From: Hyphomicrobiales bacterium
GTDB taxonomy: Bacteria > Pseudomonadota > Alphaproteobacteria > Rhizobiales > Rhizobiaceae
Assembly (NCBI GenBank): GCA_017305935.1
Contig: JAFKJU010000012.1
Coordinates: 124,001-188,000 of the forward strand
Direction: 5' to 3'
Length of the DNA: 64,000 nt
In this document: piece after piece, positions 44,924 to 53,607 of the stretch
How positions within the stretch are numbered: the stretch's first letter is position 1
Layout of the letters: each line of letters begins with the position of its first letter
The notes under the pieces: generated by a model
What the model saw: only the letters and a program-made list of their open reading frames with translations
Databases searched by the model: none
What the model was told of the DNA's origin: nothing
Made by a program: the position numbers and the translations under genes

Positions 44924-45984
44924 ACGCAACGCAATCGTTCAAACTGTCGGGCTTGGCGCTGGCCAGCGATGCGGCAAAAATGCTCGATGAGATCTGCGAG
45001 CATTTCGTCGAGCACGCAGAGGTCCGGCGCGAGGGTAATCTTGCACTGCTGACGAGCAGGATCGGAACGGCAAGCATCCGCATCGAGGACCGGGCGCTGC
45101 GGATCGAGCTGGAGGCCGGTTCCGAAAAGGCGCTCGATATGAGCCGCACCAGCATTGCCGAGCATATGTTCTATTTCGCCGGCGATGATCCGCTCGAATT
45201 GACCTGGTCCGAATCGGCCCTTCGCCCGGTCCTGCCGAACCTGCATCCGGTGACGGTCGTCTCTGCGGAGGACATCACGCCGCATATGCGGCGGGTGAAA
45301 TTCGCCTGCGGCGATGTCTCGCCCTTCGTCGGCGGCGACATGCATGTGCGCCTTGTCGTGCCGCCAAAGGGCAGGGCGCCGGTCTGGCCGGGCCTGCGCG
45401 CCGATGGCCGTGTCGACTGGCCACAGGGCGAGGACGAGCTTTTGGTGCGAGTCTATACGATCCGCGCCGTCGATGCGCAGCGCGGCGAGCTGTGGGTGGA
45501 TTTCCTGCAGCATCCGACCCCCGGCGTCAAAACCCCCGGCGCGGATTTCGCCCGGGATGCGCAACCAGGCGATATCGCCGCCCTGCTCGGCCCCGGCGGC
45601 GGTAGCCTTCCGGTCGCCGGCTCCATCTTGCTGACCGGTGACGAAAGCGCGCTGCCCGCCATCGCCCGCATCGCCGCCGAAGTGCCGGCCGGCACCCGCA
45701 TCCGGGCCATCGTCGAAGTGCAGGACGCGGCCGAGGAACAGGCGCTGCCCTCCGCCGGTACGCTCGACATCCGCTGGCTGCATCGGGAAACCTATCCCGC
45801 CGGGGCGAAAGGCATTCTCGCCGAGGCGACGAAAGCAGCAATCGCCACCATGGATGCCGATACCTTCGTCTGGTTCGCCGGCGAAAAGGACGACGCCCGC
45901 CCGATCCGCGCCCTGCTGAAAAGCCGCAGGCATGATCGCGACAGGATGTATGTCGCCTGGTATTGGGAGCGGACTTCGGCCTGA
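44920..45984 (+). CDS. Siderophore-interacting (ferric reductase) protein with N-terminal DUF2218 domain
   Basis: The 354-residue cytoplasmic protein joins a DUF2218 domain (about residues 8-95, with MLDEICEHFVEHAEVRREGN) to a SIP/ViuB-type FAD-binding reductase (about 105-354). The reductase part includes ITPHMRRVKFACGDVSPF, LVRVYTIRAVD and a C-terminal AWYWERTSA, typical of the family. Such proteins reduce the imported ferric siderophore and release Fe2+. It is the last gene of the operon and a strong terminator-like repeat follows. The domain order is seen in other alphaproteobacterial SIPs. Confidence 0.92.
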   Translation: MNATQSFKLSGLALASDAAKMLDEICEHFVEHAEVRREGNLALLTSRIGTASIRIEDRALRIELEAGSEKALDMSRTSIAEHMFYFAGDDPLELTWSESALRPVLPNLHPVTVVSAEDITPHMRRVKFACGDVSPFVGGDMHVRLVVPPKGRAPVWPGLRADGRVDWPQGEDELLVRVYTIRAVDAQRGELWVDFLQHPTPGVKTPGADFARDAQPGDIAALLGPGGGSLPVAGSILLTGDESALPAIARIAAEVPAGTRIRAIVEVQDAAEEQALPSAGTLDIRWLHRETYPAGAKGILAEATKAAIATMDADTFVWFAGEKDDARPIRALLKSRRHDRDRMYVAWYWERTSA

Positions 45985-45990
45985 TCGGGC

Positions 45991-46032
45991 GCATTTCCGG
46001 CAAATATGGATTTGCCGGAAATGCTCTTTGTT
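45991..46032 (+). terminator. Repeat-derived terminator of the siderophore operon (palindromic repeat, copy 2)
   Basis: GCATTTCCGGCAAA (45991-46004) and TTTGCCGGAAATGC (46011-46024) pair perfectly over a 6-base loop, followed by TCTTTGTTTTTA. The arms and T-rich tail match the repeat at 14881. It begins seven bases after the last gene, so the repeat likely serves as its terminator. Confidence 0.75.
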
Positions 46033-46229
46033 TTTATCACATTGTCCGACGCCGGGGCGCGCATCCCGGCGAGGCTCCGATCATTCTCCGCCTGATGAGG
46101 CGAAGGGAGGATTTGCGACGAGCATCCCAAAATTCTACGGGAAATGGGGACACTTTTCTGCGACGTGCTGCTAGGTTGACCGGCGTGATGGATCAGTCTT
46201 CGATCCTGAAATGCGTAGGGTGGATTGCG

Positions 46230-47096
46230 ATGCATAAGAACCGTATTGTCTATCTCAACGGCGAATACCTGCCGGAAGCCGAGGCCAAGGTCTCGATCTT
46301 CGACCGCGGCTTCGTCTTCGCCGACGCAGTCTACGAGGTCACCTCGGTCGTGGACGGCAAGCTCCTGGATTTCGACGGCCATGTCGCACGGTTGGAGCGG
46401 TCACTTGGGGAACTCGCCATCCGCAACCCGCTAATGCGTGAAGCTTTACTCGATATCCACCGCGAACTGGTAGCGCGCAACGAGATCGCCGAAGGCTTGG
46501 TCTACCTGCAGATCTCGCGCGGTAATCCGGGCGACCGCGATTTCCTCTTTCCCGCCGAGGACGTGCCGCCGACCGTCGTGCTCTTCACCCAGTCGGTGCC
46601 CAATCTGGTGGAAGCGCCGAAGGCGTTGACCGGCATCAAGGTCATCTCGATCCCGGACCTGCGCTGGGGGCGCCGCGACATCAAGACGGTGCAACTGCTT
46701 TATCCCTCCATGGCAAAGATGATGGCCAGGCAGGCCGGCGCCGATGACGGCTGGTTCGTGCAGGACGGTTTCGTGACCGAGGGCACGGCCAACAATGCCT
46801 ATATCGTCAAGGACGGCCAGATCATCACCCGCGCCCTGTCCAACGACATTCTGCACGGCATCACCCGCGCCGCCTTGCTGCTTTATGCCCGCGAGGCGCA
46901 GATCAAGGTGGTCGAGCGGAATTTCACCGTCGACGAGGCGAAGGCCGCCGACGAGGCCTTCATCACCGGCGCCTCGACCTTCGTCATGCCGGTCGTCGAG
47001 ATCGACGGTGGCAAGATCGACGGCGGGGCGCCCGGTCCCGTCGCCCGCCGTCTGCGCGAGCTTTACATCCAGGAAGCGCGCAAGGGCGCGGTCTGA
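46230..47096 (+). CDS. D-amino acid aminotransferase (fold-type IV PLP enzyme), copy 2
   Basis: The 288-residue enzyme (start 46230) parallels the copy at 18191 along its whole length: FDRGFVFADAVYEVTSV, LVYLQISRGN, RWGRRDIKTVQLL with catalytic Lys152, and DGFVTEGTANNAYIV. A longer frame upstream encodes non-family sequence and is rejected. It is followed by an amino-acid binding protein and a DadA-like dehydrogenase, so this copy also sits in a D-amino-acid context. The two enzymes differ enough to suggest different substrates. Confidence 0.9.
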   Translation: MHKNRIVYLNGEYLPEAEAKVSIFDRGFVFADAVYEVTSVVDGKLLDFDGHVARLERSLGELAIRNPLMREALLDIHRELVARNEIAEGLVYLQISRGNPGDRDFLFPAEDVPPTVVLFTQSVPNLVEAPKALTGIKVISIPDLRWGRRDIKTVQLLYPSMAKMMARQAGADDGWFVQDGFVTEGTANNAYIVKDGQIITRALSNDILHGITRAALLLYAREAQIKVVERNFTVDEAKAADEAFITGASTFVMPVVEIDGGKIDGGAPGPVARRLRELYIQEARKGAV

Positions 47097-47292
47097 GCGA
47101 ATGACATAAAAATCTGGGACAGTTGCGGTCCCGTCCTGTCGCAGGGGTTGCATTCGCCGGGAATATGGAGACCTTGTCGTGGAGCGTGGACAGCGTCCAC
47201 GCCATGCATCGATCGCAAATGCCGGAAAAGGCTCAAACCCGAAATGCTGCGCCCCGGCTCGGCCGATCGGGCAATGACCACAGGGGAACCCT

Positions 47293-48084
47293 ATGAAAAT
47301 GAAGATCGCACTTGCCGCATCCAGCATCCTTCTCGGCGCAATCCTGGCCATGGCGCCCGCCCAGGCCGAGGAAAAGCTGAAGCTGCGCATCGCGACCGAG
47401 GGCGCCTACCCGCCCTTCAACGCCGTCGATACCGCCGGACAACTGGTCGGATTCGACGTCGATATCGCCAAGGCCCTCTGCGAGGAGATGAAGGCCGATT
47501 GCGAACTGGTCGCCCAGGATTGGGACGGCATCATTCCCGGCCTTCTCGCCAAGAAATACGACGTCATCATCGCCTCGATGTTCATCACCGAGGAGCGCAA
47601 GCAGAAGGTCGCCTTCACCAAGCCCTACTACAAGGCGGCCATGACCTATGTGATGAAGAAGGGTGGCGACGCCTCCGTGCTCGACAAGCCCGACCTCGGC
47701 GGGAAATCGGTCGGCGTGCAGGCCGGCACGACGCAGGCGACCTTTGCCGAGGCCATGCATCCGCAAGCCGACCTCAAGCAATATCCGTCGCAGGACGAAG
47801 TCAATCTCGATCTGGCAGGCGGTCGCCTCGACATGCAGATCGGCGATCTCGTGCCGATGCTGGAATGGACGCAGAAGACCAAGGACGGCGAATGCTGCGA
47901 ACTGGTCGGCAAGCCGATCACCGATCCGAAATTCGTCGGGGAAGGCGTGGGCATGGCCGTGCGCCAGGAGGACAATGCGCTTCGTGAGAAGCTCAACGCG
48001 GCGCTGGACGCCATCGTCGCCAACAATGTCTACAAGACGATCAACGACAAGTATTTCTCGCTCGACATCTTCCATCTCGAATGA
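47293..48084 (+). CDS. Amino-acid ABC transporter substrate-binding protein (family 3), orphan
   Basis: The 263-residue product starts after AGGGGAA, with a signal peptide (AASSILLGAILAMAPAQA). It has the family-3 pattern RIATEGAYPPFNAVDTAGQL, VGFDVDIAKALCEEM and YDVIIASMFITEERKQKVAF, close to lysine/arginine/ornithine or octopine-type binding proteins. No permease or ATPase genes are next to it. It may therefore feed permeases encoded elsewhere or serve a sensing role. Cysteines in CEEMKADCE and ECCELVG could form disulfides. Confidence 0.92.
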   Translation: MKMKIALAASSILLGAILAMAPAQAEEKLKLRIATEGAYPPFNAVDTAGQLVGFDVDIAKALCEEMKADCELVAQDWDGIIPGLLAKKYDVIIASMFITEERKQKVAFTKPYYKAAMTYVMKKGGDASVLDKPDLGGKSVGVQAGTTQATFAEAMHPQADLKQYPSQDEVNLDLAGGRLDMQIGDLVPMLEWTQKTKDGECCELVGKPITDPKFVGEGVGMAVRQEDNALREKLNAALDAIVANNVYKTINDKYFSLDIFHLE

Positions 48085-48092
48085 TGTCTTGC

Positions 48093-48120
48093 GGATCGCC
48101 CGGTCCGGACCGGGCGATCC
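48093..48120. other. Perfect 28-base palindrome between binding-protein and dadA-like genes
   Basis: GGATCGCCCGGTCC (48093-48106) is followed directly by GGACCGGGCGATCC (48107-48120). As RNA it forms a strong hairpin eight bases after the binding-protein stop, without a T-run. It probably protects the upstream mRNA or attenuates the dehydrogenase gene. Confidence 0.6.
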
Positions 48121-48151
48121 CTGCTCTATCCCTCATCCTGACAAGATTTCC

Positions 48152-49396
48152 ATGACAACAGACACACTCGTCCTCGGCGCCGGCATCGTGGGCGTCAGCG
48201 CCGCCCTTCACTTGCAGGAACGCGGCCAGTCCGTCGCCATCATCGACCGGTCGGCGCCGGGCGAGGGCGCGAGCTTCGGCAATGCTGGCCTGCTGGAACG
48301 CAGCAGCGTCATTCCCTACGCTATCCCCCGGGATCTGCGCACGCTCCTGAATTTCGCTACCAACCGCGCCGCCGCCGTGCATTACGATCCCGCCTTCCTG
48401 CCGCGCATCGCCCCGTGGCTGATGGGTTACTGGAAGGCCTCGCATCCCGACCGCCTGCGGACGATCGCGCGGGAATTGCTGCCGCCCATCGAAGCCTGCC
48501 TGGACGAACACGACCGGCTGGTGCAGGCCGCCGGCCTTTCCCATCTCGTGCGCCGTGACGGCTGGGTCGAGATCGTTCGCAGCGAGGCTGGCCTGGCCGA
48601 GGCCGGACAGCGCTCGCATGACCTGCGCCGCGACTTCGGGCTGGCATCGGACGTTTTGGACAGGGCTGCGCTTTCGCGGCTCGAACCCTCGCTGAAGGCC
48701 GCCGCCATCGGCGGCATCCACTGGCGCGACCCCTTTACGGTCACCGACCCCTCGGCGCTGACCAAGGGCTATGCGGCGTATTTCGAGAGCAAGGGCGGCA
48801 CGATCTACTGTGAGACCATCCGGAGCCTGACGCGGCAGGCCAACGGCTGGCGCGTCACAACCGATCGCGGCCAGCATGAGGCGGCGAATGTCGTCGTGGC
48901 GCTTGGCGCCCATTCCGGCGCGTTGCTCGCCGCGCAAGGATATAACGTGCCGCTGGTCGGCAAGCGCGGCTATCACCTGCATTTCCGGGCGGAGGCCGGG
49001 GCGATGCTGAACCATGCGGTTCTCGACGAGGAGGTCGGCTACGTGCTCGCGCCGATGGCGGCCGGCATCCGCCTGACCACCGGCGTCGAACTGGCCGCGC
49101 CGACCGCTCCCGTCAACCGCATCCAGATGGACCGAGCCGAACGCCGCGCCCACGAGATATTCCCACTGGGAGATCCGGTCGAGGAAAAGCCCTGGCTCGG
49201 CCTGCGCCCGGCCACCCCGGACATGAAGCCGGTCATTGGCCCGGCGCCCAACCACAGGGGTCTCTGGTTCGCCTTCGGCCACGCCCATCATGGCCTGACC
49301 CTCGGTCCCGCGACCGGCCGTCTGCTGGCCGAAATGATGACCGGCGAAAAACCCTTCGCCGATCCCACGCCCTTCGACATCCGGCGGTTGATGTAG
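48152..49396 (+). CDS. FAD-dependent D-amino acid dehydrogenase (DadA-like)
   Basis: This 414-residue flavoprotein has the N-terminal dinucleotide motif VLGAGIVGVSAALHL and a C-terminal FAD segment GLWFAFGHAHHGLTLGPATG, both typical of DadA/DAO-fold oxidases. WLGLRPATPDMKPVIGP near the end is the usual DadA pattern. It oxidises D-amino acids to 2-oxo acids, passing electrons to the respiratory chain. With the transaminase and binding protein upstream it makes a D-amino-acid uptake and catabolism module. The exact substrate is not known. Confidence 0.9.
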   Translation: MTTDTLVLGAGIVGVSAALHLQERGQSVAIIDRSAPGEGASFGNAGLLERSSVIPYAIPRDLRTLLNFATNRAAAVHYDPAFLPRIAPWLMGYWKASHPDRLRTIARELLPPIEACLDEHDRLVQAAGLSHLVRRDGWVEIVRSEAGLAEAGQRSHDLRRDFGLASDVLDRAALSRLEPSLKAAAIGGIHWRDPFTVTDPSALTKGYAAYFESKGGTIYCETIRSLTRQANGWRVTTDRGQHEAANVVVALGAHSGALLAAQGYNVPLVGKRGYHLHFRAEAGAMLNHAVLDEEVGYVLAPMAAGIRLTTGVELAAPTAPVNRIQMDRAERRAHEIFPLGDPVEEKPWLGLRPATPDMKPVIGPAPNHRGLWFAFGHAHHGLTLGPATGRLLAEMMTGEKPFADPTPFDIRRLM

Positions 49397-49438
49397 CGAT
49401 TTTTCCATCCGGAAACGCGTCGGCGGCGTAACCGCGCC

Positions 49439-50953
49439 TCAATCCCCAGGGTTGGGGCGGGTCATGAAGGCGCGGGCGTCGTCTGTCACGCGCCTTCTGG
49501 AGGCGGGGTCGGTGTAGAACATATGGCCGCCGCGATAGGTACGCAGTTCCGTCCGCCCCTCGGCCAGCGCCGGCGGAAGATGGTCCAGCACGAAGCGGCT
49601 CGTACCGTAAGGGGTCAGCGCGTCGCTGTAGCCGTGATAGATCGCGAGACGGAAACGGGGAATGGTCGAAAGCAGGTCGCGCAGATTGCCGGCGGCGCTG
49701 GCATTGGCGCGGCCGTCACCGCCGCGGCCATCGTTCCATTCCCAACGGCGGTTGACGTCGGTATTGAGCAGGGAATAGGTCACGTCGGTGCGAAAACCGA
49801 GTTCGTCCCGGGCATAGGCGGCGAAGGCCGGGCCGTAGGCGCGGGTGAAGCCGTCGAGGATCGGGTCGTCGTTGCGATTCATGATCGATTCCGGATAGGC
49901 GTCCGGCGCCGAATAGGCGGCATCGTAGGCGCTGACGACGCGGTCGGCCTGGGAGCGTTTGGCATAGAGGTCGTCCAGGAAGCCGCGCCCCCGCGCGATA
50001 TCCGCCTTCCCGACACCTGTAAGATCGGCGATGCGCGTATAGAAGGCATCCGCCTGCGATCCTGACGGCGGCGGCCCCGAGAGGGCGACAAGATAATCGG
50101 TCATGGCGAAACGCTCCGTCTCCCGCAGCTTGGCCGCATCGAAAGCGCCGTTGCGTTCCATCTCACCGGCCGCGAGCGACGGAAGCTGCAAGGCGGCCGC
50201 GAGCGGATCGTTGTCCGCGCCGAACAGGAATCGGCCATCGATGAGCGGCGAAACCATCAGCACGCCGGAGACCAGCACCCCTTGCGTTTCCTTCAAGGCC
50301 GAAGCGACCTTGGCGGCGCGAAATCCGCCATAGCTTTCGCCGAGCAGGTAGGCGGGAGAGGCGAGGCGTCCATTCTTCTGGATGTAGAGCGCGATGACTT
50401 TCGCAAGGCTTTCGGCATCCTGCCGCACGCCGTAGAAACGGCCGGCGGCTTCGTCGCTGACAGCGCGGCTCCAGCCGGTTCCGACCGGATCGATCAGCAC
50501 GAGATCGGTGAAGGCGAGCCAACTGTCCGGATTGTCCTTCAGGGCAGGTTGCGTCCCGTCACGCCCGTCCTTGCCGAATTCCAGCATCCTGGGACCGACG
50601 AGGCCGAGATGCAAATAGGCCGAGGCCGCGCCCGGCCCGCCGTTGAACACGAAGGTGATCGGCCGGGCAGGGTCGCGCTTGTCGGCGACATAGGCGGTGT
50701 AGAACACCTTCGCCGTGCGATTGCCGTCCTGGCCATAGAGATCGAGCGTGCCCGCGGTCGCGGTGTAGGCGAGCGAAATCTCGGGCGTCTGCAGGCGATG
50801 TTCCGTGACGGAATCACCTGGAAGCAGGCCGAAGACGCCGGTTTCCGTCGTGCTCTGCTGCGGCTTGTCGTTTTCCTCCTGCCCGGCAAGGGCGGGTGGG
50901 ACGAGCAAGGCAAGGCCGAGGAAAAGGCTTATGGCGAAACGGATGCGGGTCAA
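49439..50953 (-). CDS. Secreted S10-family-like serine carboxypeptidase
   Basis: This 504-residue protein has a signal peptide (MTRIRFAISLFLGLALLVPP, ending ALAG). Its alpha/beta-hydrolase catalytic set is NGGPGAAS (104-111, oxyanion region), LLGESYGGFRA (Ser207), HGYSDALTPYGTS (Asp) and RGGHMFYTD (His). These are the serine carboxypeptidase (S10) motifs found in bacterial homologues that trim peptides in the periplasm. It is convergent with the dadA-like gene. No partner is obvious. Confidence 0.88.
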   Translation of the reverse strand: MTRIRFAISLFLGLALLVPPALAGQEENDKPQQSTTETGVFGLLPGDSVTEHRLQTPEISLAYTATAGTLDLYGQDGNRTAKVFYTAYVADKRDPARPITFVFNGGPGAASAYLHLGLVGPRMLEFGKDGRDGTQPALKDNPDSWLAFTDLVLIDPVGTGWSRAVSDEAAGRFYGVRQDAESLAKVIALYIQKNGRLASPAYLLGESYGGFRAAKVASALKETQGVLVSGVLMVSPLIDGRFLFGADNDPLAAALQLPSLAAGEMERNGAFDAAKLRETERFAMTDYLVALSGPPPSGSQADAFYTRIADLTGVGKADIARGRGFLDDLYAKRSQADRVVSAYDAAYSAPDAYPESIMNRNDDPILDGFTRAYGPAFAAYARDELGFRTDVTYSLLNTDVNRRWEWNDGRGGDGRANASAAGNLRDLLSTIPRFRLAIYHGYSDALTPYGTSRFVLDHLPPALAEGRTELRTYRGGHMFYTDPASRRRVTDDARAFMTRPNPGD

Positions 50954-51198
50954 TGGCGTCTCCTGTGTGCGCGGATGCGAAGTATGGGGCCGTCATGTGG
51001 AAATCCAAAGGCATCACAGCCGCGACGCGCGCGACATTGCTCTTGAAGTGTGGACGACAACCGCAACTTTTCCATCGCCGCGTTCATTCCTGTCTCGCGC
51101 AAAAGTGCTCGAAACGGTGATAACGTCGTATATGGGCTTGTTTATGTCGTAATAATCCTACAAACCGGCGTCACAACGCAAAAAGGAGAGGAGAGACG

Positions 51199-51792
51199 AT
51201 GTTTCGGCTAAAGGAGAGGCTCGGGAAGAAGTTCGAGGAAGAGGTGCAGTTCTTCAAAGGATGGCAGAAGGACAAGAAGGGTGTCGGCGCACTGATTCCG
51301 ACCTCGATCCATACCGCGCGGCGCATGGCGAGCATCGTCGAGCCGCAGTCGGGCTTGCCGGTGCTGGAGCTTGGCGCGGGGACCGGTGTCATCACCAAGG
51401 CCATTCTCGAAAGAGGCATCCGGCCTGACCGCCTGACCTCCGTCGAATATTCCAGGGATTTCTACGAAAGGCTGATCCGGCGCTTTCCCGGTGTCGATTT
51501 CCGTCTCGGCGATGCCTTTGCGCTCGACGAGGTGCTGGGCGAACGCCGCCTGGAACAGTTCGACTGCGTGATCAGCGCCGTGCCGATGCTGAGCTTTCCG
51601 ATGGCGCGTCGCGTCGCGCTGCTCGAGGATTTGCTGGCGCGCATTCCGCCGGGGCGGCCCGTCATCCAGATCACCTACGGCCCGCTGTCGCCGGTGACCA
51701 AACTGCCCGGCCGTTACGAGGTTTCCCATTACGATTTCGTCGTGCGCAACATTCCGCCGGCGCAGCTCTGGACGTATCGGCGAACGGAGTGA
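51199..51792 (+). CDS. pmtA: Phospholipid N-methyltransferase PmtA (rhizobial type)
   Basis: This 197-residue SAM-dependent enzyme starts after AGGAGAGGAGAG. Its N-terminus is a basic amphipathic helix (MFRLKERLGKKFEEEVQFFK) that fits the membrane-binding helix described for Agrobacterium PmtA. The SAM site is VLELGAGTGVITKAIL (56-70). PmtA methylates phosphatidylethanolamine stepwise to phosphatidylcholine. Length matches the alphaproteobacterial soluble enzyme (about 195-200). It is followed by a GGCGGCA/TGCCGCC hairpin (51794-51809) and a palindromic repeat. A paralogue with another lipid substrate is possible. Confidence 0.82.
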   Translation: MFRLKERLGKKFEEEVQFFKGWQKDKKGVGALIPTSIHTARRMASIVEPQSGLPVLELGAGTGVITKAILERGIRPDRLTSVEYSRDFYERLIRRFPGVDFRLGDAFALDEVLGERRLEQFDCVISAVPMLSFPMARRVALLEDLLARIPPGRPVIQITYGPLSPVTKLPGRYEVSHYDFVVRNIPPAQLWTYRRTE

Positions 51793-51810
51793 CGGCGGCA
51801 TCTGCCGCCG

Positions 51811-51858
51811 AGAGCATTTCCAGCCGAAACGTGATCGCTTCGGCGTGGGAAATGCTCT
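51811..51858. repeat. Short palindromic intergenic repeat, copy 3
   Basis: AGAGCATTTCC (51811-51821) and GGAAATGCTCT (51848-51858) enclose a nested GCCGAA/TTCGGC stem. It lies between the convergent pmtA and TPP-enzyme genes. The TAG stop of the TPP-enzyme gene (51857-51859) overlaps the right edge of the repeat. Confidence 0.7.
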
Positions 51859-53407
51859 AGATCACCAGTTCGATCAGGTGGGGTAGGTCGGAGGCGAGGC
51901 TGGCGGCCAGTGCCTTGCTGCAGTCTTCCATCGTGGTGACCCGTGTCGCCTCGACCCCGAAGGCGCGGGCGAGGGCGGCCCACTGGATATCGGGATTGCC
52001 GAGATCGAGCATGCTCATTGCAGTCGGGCCGGGAACGGCGCCGACATTGCGGTATTCGCCGAGCAGGATGTTATAGCGCCGGTTGTTGAGCAGGATGGTG
52101 GTGCAGGGAAGTTTTTCACGGGCCTGAGTCCATAGCGATTGCAGCGTATAGGCGGCGGAGCCGTCGGCCTGCAGGTTGACGACTCGCCGCTTGCCGCCGC
52201 TGGCAATCGCCGCGCCGGTCGCCACCGGCAGGCCGCCACCGATGGCGCCGCCGGTGATGATCAAGTGGTCATGGGCCGGCGCCTGCGCGCCCGTCACGGT
52301 GTAACCGTTGCTGAAGGTCAGGCTTTCGTCGACGATGATGGCGTTTTCGGGAAGCAGGGCGGCAAGCGCCATGTCCAGCTTTTCGGGGGTCGGCTCGCCC
52401 TGCGGCAAGGCAATCTTTTCCCGGGAAATCGGCGCGGGTGTCGCGGGCTCCCTGTCTGCGCCCACGGCTTCGGCGAGAAGGCGCAGCGCCTTCGTGCCGT
52501 CCTGGCCGGCGCGCGAGAGCGTGTGCAGCAGCGCCTGTGGATGGCAAAGCAGCGACGGCTTGCCGGGATAGCCGAAGAAGCCGACCGGCGGCGGGCAGTT
52601 GACCAGCACCACCTGCTCGTAACCGGAAAGAGCGGCGATGGCGACATCGACGGGATAGGGCACGCGCGGCAGCGGCGGCACGCCGTGTCCGCGCGGCATG
52701 GCGGCGACCAGCGAACTGCCCATCACATCCGCCCCGGTGCGCGCCGCGATGGCATGCGCCAAGCGGATGCCATCGAGCGTGGCGGCGCTGTTGCCGACGA
52801 GGATCAGGCTGCGGCGGCCGGAGGTCAACAACCGGCGCGCGGCCTCGATGCCATGCGGGTCGAGGGGCGCGGGCGCGTTGACAGGCGCAAGGCCGGCTTC
52901 GCGGCCGCCGTCTGACCAGGAGATGTCGGCGGGCAGGATCAGCGTGGCGATCTGGCCGGGATGCTGGCGGGCGATGGCGACGGCCTGGGCAGCGTTCGCG
53001 CCGAGCAGTTGCGTGTCGCGTGGCGTGCAGACGGAGGCCGAGACGGTTGCGGCCAGCGCGGTGACATCGGCGGTAAGCGGCGAGTCGAACGGGCGATGCG
53101 GCGTCGCATGGTCGCCGACGATGTTGACGACGCCGCTTTCGGCGCGGCGGGCATTGTGGAGATTGGCCAGCCCGTTGGACAGGCCGGGGCCGCAATGCAG
53201 CAGCGTCGCCGCCGGCCGGCGCAGCACCCGGTAATAACCGTCGGCCATGCCGGTGACCACGTTCTCCTGAAGGCCAAGCACGCAGCGCACGCCGGCAACG
53301 CGATCCAAGGCCGCGACGAAATGCATTTCGCTGGTGCCCGGATTGGCAAAGCAGGTATCGACGCCGTTCGCCAGCAGGGTCCGGACCAGGCTCTCCGCTC
53401 CGTTCAT
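51857..53407 (-). CDS. Thiamine-diphosphate enzyme (acetolactate synthase/benzoylformate decarboxylase-like)
   Basis: This 516-residue cytoplasmic enzyme has the three-domain TPP layout. The N-terminal domain reads MNGAESLVRTLLANGVDTCF, NPGTSEMHF and GLQENVVTGMADGY, where Glu48 would activate the cofactor. A central domain follows, and the C-terminal TPP/Mg site reads LQADGSAAYTLQ (414-425) with LLNNRRYN (439-446). Proteins of this type are often named acetolactate synthase large subunit but act as 2-oxo-acid or other decarboxylases. No small subunit is nearby. It is divergent from the PotD-type transport operon and shares its AT-rich promoter with BetI-like palindromes. Confidence 0.87.
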   Translation of the reverse strand: MNGAESLVRTLLANGVDTCFANPGTSEMHFVAALDRVAGVRCVLGLQENVVTGMADGYYRVLRRPAATLLHCGPGLSNGLANLHNARRAESGVVNIVGDHATPHRPFDSPLTADVTALAATVSASVCTPRDTQLLGANAAQAVAIARQHPGQIATLILPADISWSDGGREAGLAPVNAPAPLDPHGIEAARRLLTSGRRSLILVGNSAATLDGIRLAHAIAARTGADVMGSSLVAAMPRGHGVPPLPRVPYPVDVAIAALSGYEQVVLVNCPPPVGFFGYPGKPSLLCHPQALLHTLSRAGQDGTKALRLLAEAVGADREPATPAPISREKIALPQGEPTPEKLDMALAALLPENAIIVDESLTFSNGYTVTGAQAPAHDHLIITGGAIGGGLPVATGAAIASGGKRRVVNLQADGSAAYTLQSLWTQAREKLPCTTILLNNRRYNILLGEYRNVGAVPGPTAMSMLDLGNPDIQWAALARAFGVEATRVTTMEDCSKALAASLASDLPHLIELVI

Positions 53408-53502
53408 CGACTCGTTCTCCTAAATAAAATATTGATTTTAAATAATAATGCCGTGTGTTGGCATCGTCGCGCCGCAACGAAACAGAAGCCTATCAAAAAT
53501 AA

Positions 53503-53548
53503 GTTAGACGTCCATATAATTTTTTCGAATAAAAAGTTGGACGTTCAG
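53503..53548. promoter_or_regulatory. Two BetI-type ACGT-centred palindromes in the divergent promoter
   Basis: TTAGACGTCCA (53504-53514) and TTGGACGTTCA (53537-53547) are imperfect copies of TTGGACGTCCAA. Their centres are 33 bases apart, about three helical turns, within an AT-rich island (about 53420-53570). BetI operators recalled from E. coli have this ACGT-centred form. A BetI-like gene lies at 60387. Confidence 0.6.
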
Positions 53549-53607
53549 CAAATTTATGTTAGCCCTAATTGCGGCCGCGGATGTGGCTGTCTTGAGGGAG
53601 GAGACTC

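Noticed and set aside
45963-46229. Longer N-terminus for the second D-amino acid transaminase
   Set aside because: It would run through the palindromic repeat/terminator and adds about 89 residues without homology.
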